Shown here in pieces: positions 16,473 to 25,243 of a stretch of DNA of 64,000 nucleotides. Every line of letters starts with the position of its first letter. Position 1 is the stretch's first letter. The position numbers were made by a program, and so were the translations under genes. The notes under the pieces were generated by a model. That model did not search any database and was not told the origin of the DNA. It worked only from the letters and a program-made list of their open reading frames with translations. This DNA is from Olleya namhaensis (GTDB lineage Bacteria > Bacteroidota > Bacteroidia > Flavobacteriales > Flavobacteriaceae): positions 124,001 to 188,000 of the forward strand of contig NZ_FORM01000001.1 in NCBI RefSeq assembly GCF_900114005.1, given 5' to 3'.

Positions 16473-16838
16473 TTATTTCTTTAACTCTAACTGCATTTTT
16501 TTAGTCATACCTTTAACTACCATATCATAAGAATGGTCTATTAACTGTAAGATAAATTGAGGTTTTAATTCTGACTTATAGATATAAACAGTATTCCAAT
16601 GTTTTTTATTAGAATGCCAACCAGGCACAATACTGTCATGGTCTGCACGCAGTTGTAACGCATATTCTGGATCACACTTTAAGTTTATAGATGCTAATCC
16701 GTTATCCCATTTTTCTAAAGGGAATAATGCAAACATTTTATCCAATACTTTAAAGACTAAGGTATGTGCATCAAAAGGAAACGTCTCTGTTACTTTTGGT
16801 TTACTTAAACAGTAATTTCTAAGTTGTTCTATATCCAT
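16473..16838 (-). CDS. MmcQ/YjbR-family protein
   Basis: 121 aa, matching the usual length of the family. It begins MDIEQLRNYCLSKPKVTETFPF and has the hallmark segments LVFKVLDKMFALF, INLKCDPEYALQLR and KKHWNTVYI, and an SYDMVVKGM tail. YjbR proteins have a double-wing fold resembling DNA-binding domains, but no function is established. It ends only a few bases from the copy-4 repeats of the downstream gene, and a small open frame precedes it by 18 bp. Confidence 0.88.
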   Translation of the reverse strand: MDIEQLRNYCLSKPKVTETFPFDAHTLVFKVLDKMFALFPLEKWDNGLASINLKCDPEYALQLRADHDSIVPGWHSNKKHWNTVYIYKSELKPQFILQLIDHSYDMVVKGMTKKMQLELKK

Positions 16839-16856
16839 AGCACAACAATATAAGAT

Positions 16857-16994
16857 TTATTTTTGCTGTGTCGCTTTAGATTTTCGCGAAGTTTTTTTAA
16901 ACACCTTATGATTTGACTTATCATCAAGGTTAATTAAAGCAGGAATATCTAGACTTATTAAAGTCTCATTGATGTATTGTAGGAATTTATTCAT
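16857..16994 (-). CDS. Possible 45-aa small protein
   Basis: Open frame from ATG at 16994 to TAA at 16857, 45 codons, ending 18 bp ahead of the MmcQ/YjbR start, a spacing typical of an operon. The product starts MNKFLQYINETLISLDIPAL and ends in a very basic tail (KKTSRKSKATQQK). No family is recognised. It could instead be the untranslated leader of the downstream gene. The stretch upstream to 17111 shows no other feature. Confidence 0.35.
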   Translation of the reverse strand: MNKFLQYINETLISLDIPALINLDDKSNHKVFKKTSRKSKATQQK

Positions 16995-17111
16995 AACTTG
17001 AGGTGTAATTTTCTGATAACTAATGTATTAAAAACAAGCCTTAGCCCAAATAAATATAATCAAAATAATCGACACCTCAGATTAAAAGTAAATAATATCG
17101 ATATAATAACG

Positions 17112-17720
17112 TTATTTTAACTTTAATTTTTCACCAGACTTAAGTTTAAGCGCTGTATAATCCAACTTCCAACCTATAGTTTCCACAATGTTCTCTACAA
17201 GTAATAAAGACTCTAACGCCTCTTTTCTTGCTACGTTATACAATCCACTTTCCGGCACCTTATCTCTAATATGTTGTTTTGCCTCCTCACTTAAATTAGT
17301 TAAATCTGTGGCTTCAAACTTATTAAAATAACCATCTTTTTTATCGTAATAATTAATATTAGTCTCGATAGACAAGATTTCTGGTTGCGGAAAATGACTA
17401 ATAGTTACTGTCTTTTTTTTATGATTTGAAGTTAATTCAATCTTATTAAAATCATAGCCAACATAAGCTTTCGCATTAATAACTACTAACGCTTTTTTCT
17501 TACTAGATACTAGTTTTAAAAAACGCTCTTTAACATCTTCATAGTGGTAGATTTCGGCAAAATCGCCTTCTACAGTAATAAACTTACAGACCTTTTTAAT
17601 TTTGTCTAATAAGATTACAGATTGCGCTGATACCTTTTTTTTAGATTGTAAGTGGTTGTATAAAGTATAAATACCTAATCCAACAATACCGCCTATAATT
17701 AATGTAAAAAATGTTTCCAT
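17112..17720 (-). CDS. DUF4230 membrane-anchored protein
   Basis: 202 aa. One N-terminal transmembrane helix (FFTLIIGGIVGLGIYTLY), then a soluble domain with FITVEGDFAEIYHYED, KALVVINAKAYVGYDF and SHFPQPEILSIET, the pattern of DUF4230. The function of the family is unknown. It starts directly after the stop of the cyclase gene (no gap), so the two are probably one transcript. Confidence 0.8.
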   Translation of the reverse strand: METFFTLIIGGIVGLGIYTLYNHLQSKKKVSAQSVILLDKIKKVCKFITVEGDFAEIYHYEDVKERFLKLVSSKKKALVVINAKAYVGYDFNKIELTSNHKKKTVTISHFPQPEILSIETNINYYDKKDGYFNKFEATDLTNLSEEAKQHIRDKVPESGLYNVARKEALESLLLVENIVETIGWKLDYTALKLKSGEKLKLK

Positions 17721-18470
17721 CTATTGTTCTATTTTATATAAAATGGGTTTACTTGGAGTTGCATCGTTTTCAATTGGTGCTATTTGAAGATTTAAAATAT
17801 ACTTACCATCCTTAACTTTGTTTGGCACGTAAATAAACTCCGTTATTGTAGCGTCTTTTCTAATCTTACCATTAAAATCCCAAAAGGCTTTGTGTGCTAA
17901 TAATTTACCATCATCCTTTTCCTTGTCTACACTTGGTAAATCTATAAGTAAATGTTTAACGCCAATTTTTCTAATAAACAATGCTGCTTCCTCTGTTAAA
18001 TAAGGCCAGTTGGTATTGGAATACTGTCTAGATTTTTTCTCTTTAGTATTAGGCATTGTCCTAATAACTAAAGCCTGTGGTTTGCGTTGTTTTAATAAAT
18101 ATTGAAGCTGCGCCTTAGAAATAACCTGATCTTCACCTATTAATTCTGGTGCAACAGTAATGACTTCAGCTAAAAAGAAAAACTGTTTTAAACATTTGTT
18201 TACACTATAAAACTGCTCCGTAATATGACCAACACACTCTGTATGCGTCCCGTGTGCATGCGGATTAAATTGAATATTATTAAAGTTAATGGATGCACCT
18301 TTTTTAACACTTGCAGTCCAATCATTAACCACAACCGGCTCAATCTTTGGTTCGTCTAAATACCAAGCATTCGCATTGGTTTTTGACGCCCGAAGTGGCA
18401 TTGATATATCTAAAGGTTGTGCTAAATTTACGGTGTACTTTTTGGTGTTTATGGTTATTGTAGAAATCAT
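17721..18470 (-). CDS. Cyclase-family metal hydrolase (kynurenine formamidase-like)
   Basis: 249 aa. The metal-binding signature of the cyclase/arylformamidase family is present as HAHGTHTECVGH (His-Gly-Thr-His, with E in the place of the usual D). RTMPNTKEK and LLIDLPSVDKEKDDGKLLAHKAFW follow the family pattern. Members hydrolyse N-formylkynurenine or isatin; this one cannot be assigned a substrate and no kynurenine genes are nearby. Its stop directly abuts the DUF4230 gene. Confidence 0.78.
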   Translation of the reverse strand: MISTITINTKKYTVNLAQPLDISMPLRASKTNANAWYLDEPKIEPVVVNDWTASVKKGASINFNNIQFNPHAHGTHTECVGHITEQFYSVNKCLKQFFFLAEVITVAPELIGEDQVISKAQLQYLLKQRKPQALVIRTMPNTKEKKSRQYSNTNWPYLTEEAALFIRKIGVKHLLIDLPSVDKEKDDGKLLAHKAFWDFNGKIRKDATITEFIYVPNKVKDGKYILNLQIAPIENDATPSKPILYKIEQ

Positions 18471-18552
18471 GTTAACTGTACTTGTTTCTGTGAGTTTTTA
18501 GGTTTTTTAAGTATGAAAATAGAAAATACAAATTAATACCAAAACGCGAAAA

Positions 18553-19680
18553 TTAATTCAGCATAAATAAGTCCGAAGCAATCCCATCACTAAGAAACTT
18601 ACCAGTTTTTGTTGTTTTTAAGTTGTTATCCTCAATATACAACATTTGTTTATTTACATACTGATTAGCTTGTTGCAACAAGTATTCCAAAAAGGGTTTT
18701 CCAAATTGTTTTTCGACCGCTGTTAATGAGACCCCCCAAATAGTGCGCAGTCCTGTCATCACAAATTCGTTATACTTATCATTTAAACTCAAAACCTCAA
18801 CCTCTAATGGTAATTGCTCTTGGTTAATTTTAGTAATGTAAATCGTATTATTTTTTACATTCCAAGCGCGTTCATCTCCATTAAAACTATGTGCAGAAGG
18901 TCCGATGCCTAAATAAGGCTTACCTAACCAATAGGCGCTATTATTTTTACTGTAAAATCCTTTTTTTCCAAAATTAGACAACTCATAATGGTCAAAACCT
19001 GCCTGAGCTAGAGCTTCTATTAAAATATGAAACTGCTCATGCGCCAAGTCATCATCCACATTATCAATTACTCCTTTTGCTATAAAACTAGCCAATGCTG
19101 TTTTAGGCTCCACCGTTAAGGCGTAACTAGAAATATGTGGCACTCCAAAGCTTAGTGCTGTTTGTATATTTTCTAACCACTCTGCATTGGTGCTGTTTGG
19201 TATACCGTAAATTAAATCTAAACTTATGTTATCAAAATATTGGGTTGCTAGTTGTAAACAGCGTTTAGCCTCCTCTGCATTGTGTGCCCGATTCATTAAA
19301 ATTAAATCTTTTTCAAAAAACGATTGAATACCAATACTTAAACGATTAATAGGGCTTTTTGCCAATGCTATTATAACGTCTTCATTTAAATCGTCAGGAT
19401 TCGCTTCTAAAGTAATTTCCGGGTCATCGGTAACTTTATAATTTAAATATACAGCATCAATAAGATATTGCAACTCAGCAGTAGATAATACACTTGGAGT
19501 ACCTCCTCCAAAATAGATGGTTTCTACTGTTGTATTTTTAAACTCGTCTTTACGCAGTTCTAATTCTTTGGCTAAAGCCGAAATTAACTGATCTTTCTTT
19601 TTCATTGACGTCGAAAAATGAAAATCACAGTAATGACAGGCCTGCTTGCAAAACGGTATGTGTATGTATATTCCTGACAT
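18553..19680 (-). CDS. hemW: HemW-like radical SAM haem chaperone
   Basis: 375 aa, standard length. The radical SAM cluster motif sits at the N-terminus as C11-x3-C15-x2-C18 (FCKQACHYCDFHFS), with the HemW-type FGGGTPSVL and LEANPDDL segments and the C-terminal HemN-like domain (GLRTIWGVSL). Formerly annotated as oxygen-independent coproporphyrinogen oxidase; biochemical work supports haem delivery rather than oxidase activity. It lacks the extra cysteine and N-terminal extension of true HemN. Followed by ruvC upstream in the same direction with a gap of about 70 bp. Confidence 0.88.
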   Translation of the reverse strand: MSGIYIHIPFCKQACHYCDFHFSTSMKKKDQLISALAKELELRKDEFKNTTVETIYFGGGTPSVLSTAELQYLIDAVYLNYKVTDDPEITLEANPDDLNEDVIIALAKSPINRLSIGIQSFFEKDLILMNRAHNAEEAKRCLQLATQYFDNISLDLIYGIPNSTNAEWLENIQTALSFGVPHISSYALTVEPKTALASFIAKGVIDNVDDDLAHEQFHILIEALAQAGFDHYELSNFGKKGFYSKNNSAYWLGKPYLGIGPSAHSFNGDERAWNVKNNTIYITKINQEQLPLEVEVLSLNDKYNEFVMTGLRTIWGVSLTAVEKQFGKPFLEYLLQQANQYVNKQMLYIEDNNLKTTKTGKFLSDGIASDLFMLN

Positions 19681-19752
19681 TTAGTTTTTAATAAGTGTTG
19701 GTGACGGTCTTCTCGTTTTAAAGTAGATTTCTGCTTAAGCAGAAATAACAAA

Positions 19753-20307
19753 CTACTTTTTTACACGCTTTTCATTCTGTTTAACAAAAGCACTCCAACC
19801 GGTATAACTTTTACCAATCTCTACACGTCCTTGATTATAAAAATGACACACAGCTGCTCCAAGTCCATCCATTGAATCTAGATTTTTTGGTAAGGTTTTA
19901 ATCCCTAACATGCTTTGCAACATTTTTGCAACTTGCTCCTTACTTGCATTTCCGCTTCCAGTAATAGCCATTTTAATCTTTTTAGGCGCATACTCTGTTA
20001 TAGGCACTTCACGACTCAAACCAGCCGCCATAGCAACACCCTGAGCACGTCCTAACTTAAGCATACTTTGTACGTTTTTACCAAAGAAAGGCGCTTCGAT
20101 AGCAATTTCATCTGGATGATGTGTTTCAATCAGCTCTATGGTACGTTCAAAAATAAGTTTCAGTTTTAGGTAATGATCATCGTATTTTTTTAAATCTAAT
20201 TCGTTTAACTGAATCAGACTCATTTTTTTATTTACCACTTTAATCAAACCAAAACCCATGATTGTTGTTCCTGGATCAATCCCTAATATAATTTGTTCTT
20301 TGCTCAT
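19753..20307 (-). CDS. ruvC: Holliday junction resolvase RuvC
   Basis: 184 aa. The RNase H-like fold has the first catalytic Asp11 in ILGIDPGTTIMGFG, the Glu in IAIEAPFFGKN, the family segment KLGRAQGVAM and the C-terminal acidic pair in DSMDGLGAAVCHF. It cleaves Holliday junctions with RuvAB during recombination repair. The gene abuts the downstream end of the outer-membrane-like gene at 20308. Confidence 0.95.
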   Translation of the reverse strand: MSKEQIILGIDPGTTIMGFGLIKVVNKKMSLIQLNELDLKKYDDHYLKLKLIFERTIELIETHHPDEIAIEAPFFGKNVQSMLKLGRAQGVAMAAGLSREVPITEYAPKKIKMAITGSGNASKEQVAKMLQSMLGIKTLPKNLDSMDGLGAAVCHFYNQGRVEIGKSYTGWSAFVKQNEKRVKK

Positions 20308-20937
20308 TTAATTACAAGTATAACAACCACTTAATGACACAGCCACACCAACGGTTACGGTTAACATATTACCATTAAAAGACCCAAACCCTTCTGTGAT
20401 TGGATCAAAAGCATCTGCGAATCCTATAATATAAGATCCATCAATAAATGCGGATACTGTTCTACTAATCCCATAATGAAATTCCATACCAGCCATTCCG
20501 TTTAAAAATGACGTTTTATTATCGCCATAATCTCCTAAAGGTTTTATCATAGAATATCCGGGCCCAATATGAAAGACAACTCCAGTCTCCATTGGTAAAA
20601 ACACAAAGTCTGTGCTCGCGTCATACACAAACTGTAAATTAACACGCGTGTAATTGGTTTTAAATTCTGGCGTATTATCTGCATTTACAAAACGATGATA
20701 TCCAAAATCTAATTTAGCCCCTAACTTAGGTGTAAACATATTCTGAACGCCTAAATTTATAGTCGGAAAATTAATACTATTTGCTTCAAAAGGAGCAACT
20801 AACCCTTCTTGAGATGGACTGTTAATACCAACCGCAATAAGCGCTTTCCATTTACTAGTTTCTATTTGAGCAGTTACTGTACTTACAGTAAAAACAGTTA
20901 TTAGGATAATACAATAGTGTTTGATTGTAGATAACAT
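20308..20937 (-). CDS. Outer-membrane beta-barrel-like protein
   Basis: 209 aa. Signal peptide ending in STVTAQ, then alternating amphipathic strands with aromatic ends (AKLDFGYHRF, MEFHYGISRTVSAFIDGSYI), fitting an eight-stranded barrel of the OmpA/OmpX size class. No peptidoglycan-binding domain. Function unknown. Co-oriented with ruvC without any gap. The start lies 49 bp from the divergent flippase-like gene. Confidence 0.65.
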   Translation of the reverse strand: MLSTIKHYCIILITVFTVSTVTAQIETSKWKALIAVGINSPSQEGLVAPFEANSINFPTINLGVQNMFTPKLGAKLDFGYHRFVNADNTPEFKTNYTRVNLQFVYDASTDFVFLPMETGVVFHIGPGYSMIKPLGDYGDNKTSFLNGMAGMEFHYGISRTVSAFIDGSYIIGFADAFDPITEGFGSFNGNMLTVTVGVAVSLSGCYTCN

Positions 20938-20986
20938 TGTGTAATATTTAGTTTAATTTGCAAGCGTCAACATTGGCGCAACTATT

Positions 20987-21955
20987 ATGCACAGCAGCTT
21001 GCCTTACAAAACTAAACAATTCTTTTTTGTACTTATTAAATTAAGCATAGTTGTTGGTGCTTTTTATTTTATATATCACAAACTAACTAGAACTGACAGC
21101 CTAGATGTTAATGGTTTTTTTCAATTTTTAAAAGACAACAAAGTGTTTTCGATTAAAAATAGTGTGCTTTTAGTCTTTTTAAGTAGTTTAAACTGGTTTA
21201 TTGAAATCATAAAATGGCGTTTTTTAGTGTCTAAATTAAAAGCGCTCACTTTTTTTGAAGCTCTAGAACAAAGTTTAGGATCACTAACTGCATCCCTATT
21301 TACACCAAACCGTATTGGAGAATATGGCGCCAAAGCAATCTATTACTCAAAACCCTATCGTAAACGCATTTTGCTAACCAATCTGATTGGTAATATAATG
21401 CAAATGACAATTACCATTGTTTTAGGAGGTATAGGTTTTGCCTTTTACTATAAGACTTATCCCATTAGTATCGATTTTTTTAAAATATCAAGAGGGATTT
21501 TAATCATCCTTAGTGTTGCAATACTTTCCATTATCGGGATAAAAAAAACGAAGTACAAAATAAAAGGATTTTCTATTAAAAAAATAAAAGACTACCTAGC
21601 AACATTAGGCACTAATTACATTACACTAGGCTTATGTTTATCCTTTTTGCGCTATGCTGTATTCTCTTTTCAGTTTTATTATATTTTAATCCTTTTCGGA
21701 ATAACACTAAGCTACCCAGAAAGCATAGTTATAATCACAAGTCTTTATTTGTTAGCTTCTATAATTCCGACCATTTCAATATTTGATGTTGTTATAAAAG
21801 GAAGCCTAGCCATTTATCTTTTTGGAGCTGCTAATGTTACCGAATTACCTGTTTTAAGTTGTATTCTTTTAATGTGGTTATTAAACTTTGCGCTGCCAAG
21901 TATATTTGGAAGCTATTATGTCTTAAATTTTAATCTCTCAAAACTCAATTCCTAA
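20987..21955 (+). CDS. Flippase-like membrane protein (LPG synthase TM region, UPF0104)
   Basis: 322 aa with about eight hydrophobic helices. The pattern SLTASLFTPNRIGEYGAKAIYY matches the conserved motif of the lysylphosphatidylglycerol-synthase transmembrane family. Members lacking the synthase domain, like this one, are thought to be lipid flippases or glycan-related membrane proteins. Its stop overlaps the glycosyltransferase start by one base (TAATG), suggesting joint work on a lipid-linked substrate. Confidence 0.75.
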   Translation: MHSSLPYKTKQFFFVLIKLSIVVGAFYFIYHKLTRTDSLDVNGFFQFLKDNKVFSIKNSVLLVFLSSLNWFIEIIKWRFLVSKLKALTFFEALEQSLGSLTASLFTPNRIGEYGAKAIYYSKPYRKRILLTNLIGNIMQMTITIVLGGIGFAFYYKTYPISIDFFKISRGILIILSVAILSIIGIKKTKYKIKGFSIKKIKDYLATLGTNYITLGLCLSFLRYAVFSFQFYYILILFGITLSYPESIVIITSLYLLASIIPTISIFDVVIKGSLAIYLFGAANVTELPVLSCILLMWLLNFALPSIFGSYYVLNFNLSKLNS

Positions 21956-23088
21956 TGGAAATTACGATTATTATCATTATTTTACTGTATCTATTTTTAA
22001 TAGGTGTTTTTGTCATAGGCTTTGATAAAGTTAAAGAGTATAGACTTAGAGACCTCGCTCCAAAAACGACCTTTACGGTTGTTATTCCGTTTAGAAATGA
22101 AGCCGAAAATCTCCCTAAATTAATAGCTTCACTTTTAAACTTAAATTATCCAAAAGACTTATTTGAAGTCCTTTTAGTAAATGATGACTCCGAAGACCAA
22201 TCGGTTGACATCATTCAAAAACACCTCTCTCAAAATAAAAGTAATCGTCTTTTTATTAAAACAATAGACAATCAAAGACTAACACAATCGCCTAAAAAAG
22301 ATGCGATAACAACTGCAGTTACACAAGCTAAACACGAGTGGATACTAACGACAGATGCAGATTGTACCGTGCCTAATTATTGGTTAGACAGTTTTGATAA
22401 TTATATTCAAGACCATAGTTTAAAAATGCTTGCTGGACCAGTCACTTACAACAGTAACAACAGATTATTTAACGCGTTTCAAACTTTAGATTTTTTAAGT
22501 CTAATTGGAGCAACAATAGGTGCTTTTGGAATTCGTAAACCCTTTTTATGTAATGGCGCTAATTTAGCTTACAAAAAAGACTTTTTTACCAGTCTAAATG
22601 GATTTGAAGGCAATAGTAATATTGCTAGTGGCGATGATATTTTTTTAATGGAAAAGGCGTTAAAAGAAGATAAAAATGCTGTTCATTTTCTAAAATCCGA
22701 ACAAGCCATTGTCAACACTGCACCACAAAAAAACATTAAAGATCTACTCTCTCAACGCATCCGATGGGCCAGTAAAACAAGACACTACAACAACACCTTT
22801 GCCAAAATTGTTGGTTTACTAGTTTTAATAGCCAATGCAAGTATTGTTATTAGTATTGTGTTAACAGCCTTAGGCTTATTTAAAACAAAAACTTTTGCTT
22901 ATCTGTTTTTTATTAAAATTGCTATTGACTATTTATTACTTTATAAAACCAGTCAGTTTTTTAATAAACAAGAGACGCTAAAACATTATGTTTGGAGTTG
23001 TTTTATATATCCTTTTTTTAGCGTGTATGTTGCTTTTATAGCCTTATTTACAAACTACAAATGGAAAGGAAGATCCTTTAAAAAATAA
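21955..23088 (+). CDS. Membrane glycosyltransferase family 2
   Basis: 377 aa. N-terminal TM helix, then a GT-A domain with VVIPFRNEAENLPKL, LLVNDDSEDQS, the metal-binding DxD in LTTDADCTV, GANLAYKK and the QRxRW motif (SQRIRWASK) of processive-type enzymes. Three TM helices follow. It transfers a sugar from an activated donor at the cytoplasmic membrane, to an unknown acceptor. Translationally coupled to the flippase-like gene. Confidence 0.88.
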   Translation: MEITIIIIILLYLFLIGVFVIGFDKVKEYRLRDLAPKTTFTVVIPFRNEAENLPKLIASLLNLNYPKDLFEVLLVNDDSEDQSVDIIQKHLSQNKSNRLFIKTIDNQRLTQSPKKDAITTAVTQAKHEWILTTDADCTVPNYWLDSFDNYIQDHSLKMLAGPVTYNSNNRLFNAFQTLDFLSLIGATIGAFGIRKPFLCNGANLAYKKDFFTSLNGFEGNSNIASGDDIFLMEKALKEDKNAVHFLKSEQAIVNTAPQKNIKDLLSQRIRWASKTRHYNNTFAKIVGLLVLIANASIVISIVLTALGLFKTKTFAYLFFIKIAIDYLLLYKTSQFFNKQETLKHYVWSCFIYPFFSVYVAFIALFTNYKWKGRSFKK

Positions 23089-23131
23089 GGACACTCTCCT
23101 AAAAAATCATACTTTAGTATCAAACTAACCT

Positions 23132-23866
23132 ATGCGCTATTTAAACAAAACGTCTAACCCTGCCTTTTCAAATTATTTTTGGAAAGCACAGCCACGTGCC
23201 ACAAAAAAAATGACCGTAACCGGTATTCTTATTAAAACACTGTATTGTTTATTAATAATTAGCAGCATTGTTTTAGCAAGTTGGAAACTACACACTAACG
23301 GTACAAGTATTAAATGGTTTACGTCTGGCGGAATGCTAGCTGCTGTTGTTATTAGTATTGTACTATCTGTTAGACAGCAATGGGCGCATATATTAGTGCC
23401 ATTATATGCTGTGGCTAAAGGTTTTTTTCTAGGCGGAATTACTGTATACGCACAAACACAATTTCCTGATTTACCTTATCAAGCTATTGGCGTGACACTA
23501 ATTACCTTTTTTGTTGTGTTGTTTTTATATCAAACCAAACTAATTGCAGTAACCAATCGTGTAAAAAGTATTATTATAACAGTCTGTAGCAGCATTTTTG
23601 TAACCTATGTAATCTCATACATCTTAAGCTTTTTTGGAATACAATCTTTTATTTGGGGAACCTCATGGCTTGCTATTGGATTTAATGTCTTTGCTGCGTT
23701 ATTTGCTGCCCTCTCCTTACTACTGGATTTTGATTATATAGAAAGACAAAAAAATAAAGCACCAAAATACAAAGAATGGCTAGCTACTTGGGGCCTATTA
23801 GTAACCATTGTATGGTTATATGTAGAAATATTAAGACTTATGAAAAAGTATGCGATCAGGTTTTAA
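23132..23866 (+). CDS. Bax inhibitor-1/YccA family membrane protein
   Basis: 244 aa with seven predicted transmembrane segments. The start MRYLNKTSNPAFSNYFW and the segments GITVYAQTQFPDLPYQAIGVT and LLLDFDYIERQK match the Bacteroidota branch of the BI-1/YccA family. Eukaryotic relatives are calcium-leak channels; the bacterial role is unclear. About 40 bp after the glycosyltransferase, possibly the same transcript. Its end nearly touches the convergent gene at 23870. Confidence 0.85.
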   Translation: MRYLNKTSNPAFSNYFWKAQPRATKKMTVTGILIKTLYCLLIISSIVLASWKLHTNGTSIKWFTSGGMLAAVVISIVLSVRQQWAHILVPLYAVAKGFFLGGITVYAQTQFPDLPYQAIGVTLITFFVVLFLYQTKLIAVTNRVKSIIITVCSSIFVTYVISYILSFFGIQSFIWGTSWLAIGFNVFAALFAALSLLLDFDYIERQKNKAPKYKEWLATWGLLVTIVWLYVEILRLMKKYAIRF

Positions 23867-23869
23867 ACC

Positions 23870-24349
23870 CTACTCATCAACCTTTAAAATTATAGGCAAC
23901 TTAAACTGTGTTTTAACTTGCTGACCACGTTTTACGGCTGGAAATATTTTAGGCAAGGTGTTTAAACTTTCTGTTATTGAAGCTTCTAAATTGGGGATTT
24001 CATGCGTTGTTAAACTGTCAATTTCGATAGAATTTATTTGTAACTCTCCTTTTTCAGAAATCAAAAAAGACAGCATAATTGTATCATTAACATCTTGGTT
24101 AACAATAATGGTTTCATTTTGAAGACTTTCAGAAATATGCTTGGCTAACGTGGTTTCAAAACAATGTTTAATTTCTTGTTTTATCTGCAAACTTTCGCAA
24201 GCCAAAAAACTAGGATAATTATCTACTTCGTTCCAATTAAAGGTCTTTAACTCTTCTTGATAAATAGCATCAGAGGTTGTTTTTTTTACGTCAAAATACT
24301 GGCAAGACACCACTACAAAAAAGAGTAAAAAAACAGCTATTTGTTTCAT
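23870..24349 (-). CDS. Lipoprotein with TonB-C-like domain
   Basis: 159 aa. Lipobox in FVVVSC. The C-terminal 90 residues (LISEKGELQINSIEID, LPKIFPAVKRGQQV, KLPIILKVDE) closely parallel the end of the M56 protein at 26387 (LPKITPAMHEGKTV, ALPIIFKIN), which is the TonB C-terminal fold. There is no transmembrane anchor or proline-rich arm, so it is not a classical energiser. It probably binds the same partner as the M56 protein's tail. Standing alone, convergent with the BI-1 gene. Confidence 0.65.
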   Translation of the reverse strand: MKQIAVFLLFFVVVSCQYFDVKKTTSDAIYQEELKTFNWNEVDNYPSFLACESLQIKQEIKHCFETTLAKHISESLQNETIIVNQDVNDTIMLSFLISEKGELQINSIEIDSLTTHEIPNLEASITESLNTLPKIFPAVKRGQQVKTQFKLPIILKVDE

Positions 24350-24404
24350 AATTAACTAATATAGCGGAAAAATACAACTTTTTTAGATGACTAAAACTTA
24401 CTTA

Positions 24405-25106
24405 CTAGTTTCTCTTAACTACAAATAGATTAGAATACGTTGTATCGTCTTTTGAGATTTTTAAAACGTAGATACCATCTTCAAGTTTGTCAACGTTTAT
24501 TTCTTCGTTTAAATCTCCTTTTACAAAACGTTTTTTATACTCTTTTACAAGTACACCGTTTGTCATGTAAACAGCAAAACTATATTCACCTTGAATTACT
24601 TCTTTAAAAGACACGTTTAATTTACTTACTGCTGGATTTGGAAATAAGCTTATGTTTTCTTTAGATAATGATGATACTGCCTCATCACAACATACTATTT
24701 CCTGAACCACTTTGCTAGTTTTAGCACCTAAGGTAATGGTTTTAATTAACGTCCTACCATTTCTTAAAATTGTAAATCTTACAGCATCAAAAGGTTGGTA
24801 TGCTTTAACAGCATTCATGGCATCACCACGTCTGTTAACTGCTTCACCATCCATAGCTAAAACCAAATCATATGGTTGTAATTTATTGTCAGCTGCTGCT
24901 GTACCTTCAATTACTTTTAAAATAATAACACCTTTATCGGTCTTACTTTCTTTATCACAAGGACTTCCAAATTGCACTCCTAAAAAAGCTGTTTCGTAAA
25001 CAATTTTATCAATTGTACACGTGTTTTTGCAATCTTGATTTATTTGCGCATTTGCTACAGTTGTAAAACATAATAACACAAAAACTAAAGGTAAAAATCT
25101 TTTCAT
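24405..25106 (-). CDS. Secreted PDZ-domain protein with T9SS sorting tail
   Basis: 233 aa. Signal peptide ending VANAQ. A PDZ domain (about 40-125) has FLGVQFGSPC, VIEGTAAADNKLQPYDLVLAMDGEAV and LRNGRTLIKTITLG. A C-terminal type A sorting domain (ISLFPNPAVSKLNVSF ... EDGIYVLKISKDD) directs secretion by T9SS. No protease domain is attached, so the PDZ may bind exported C-termini. Five cysteines in the mature part suggest disulfides. It is monocistronic, with about 140 bp of AT-rich sequence upstream. Confidence 0.83.
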   Translation of the reverse strand: MKRFLPLVFVLLCFTTVANAQINQDCKNTCTIDKIVYETAFLGVQFGSPCDKESKTDKGVIILKVIEGTAAADNKLQPYDLVLAMDGEAVNRRGDAMNAVKAYQPFDAVRFTILRNGRTLIKTITLGAKTSKVVQEIVCCDEAVSSLSKENISLFPNPAVSKLNVSFKEVIQGEYSFAVYMTNGVLVKEYKKRFVKGDLNEEINVDKLEDGIYVLKISKDDTTYSNLFVVKRN

Positions 25107-25243
25107 ACTAAACTATTTTTTTAAGAAATATGAAGATATAGTATTTTTCATACAATTATATAAATCAAATAAAAAAACTTTACTTTATAGATAAAATTCG
25201 TTGTTTTTCAGACCAAAAGCATGATTTACAAAACAAAGTTTGA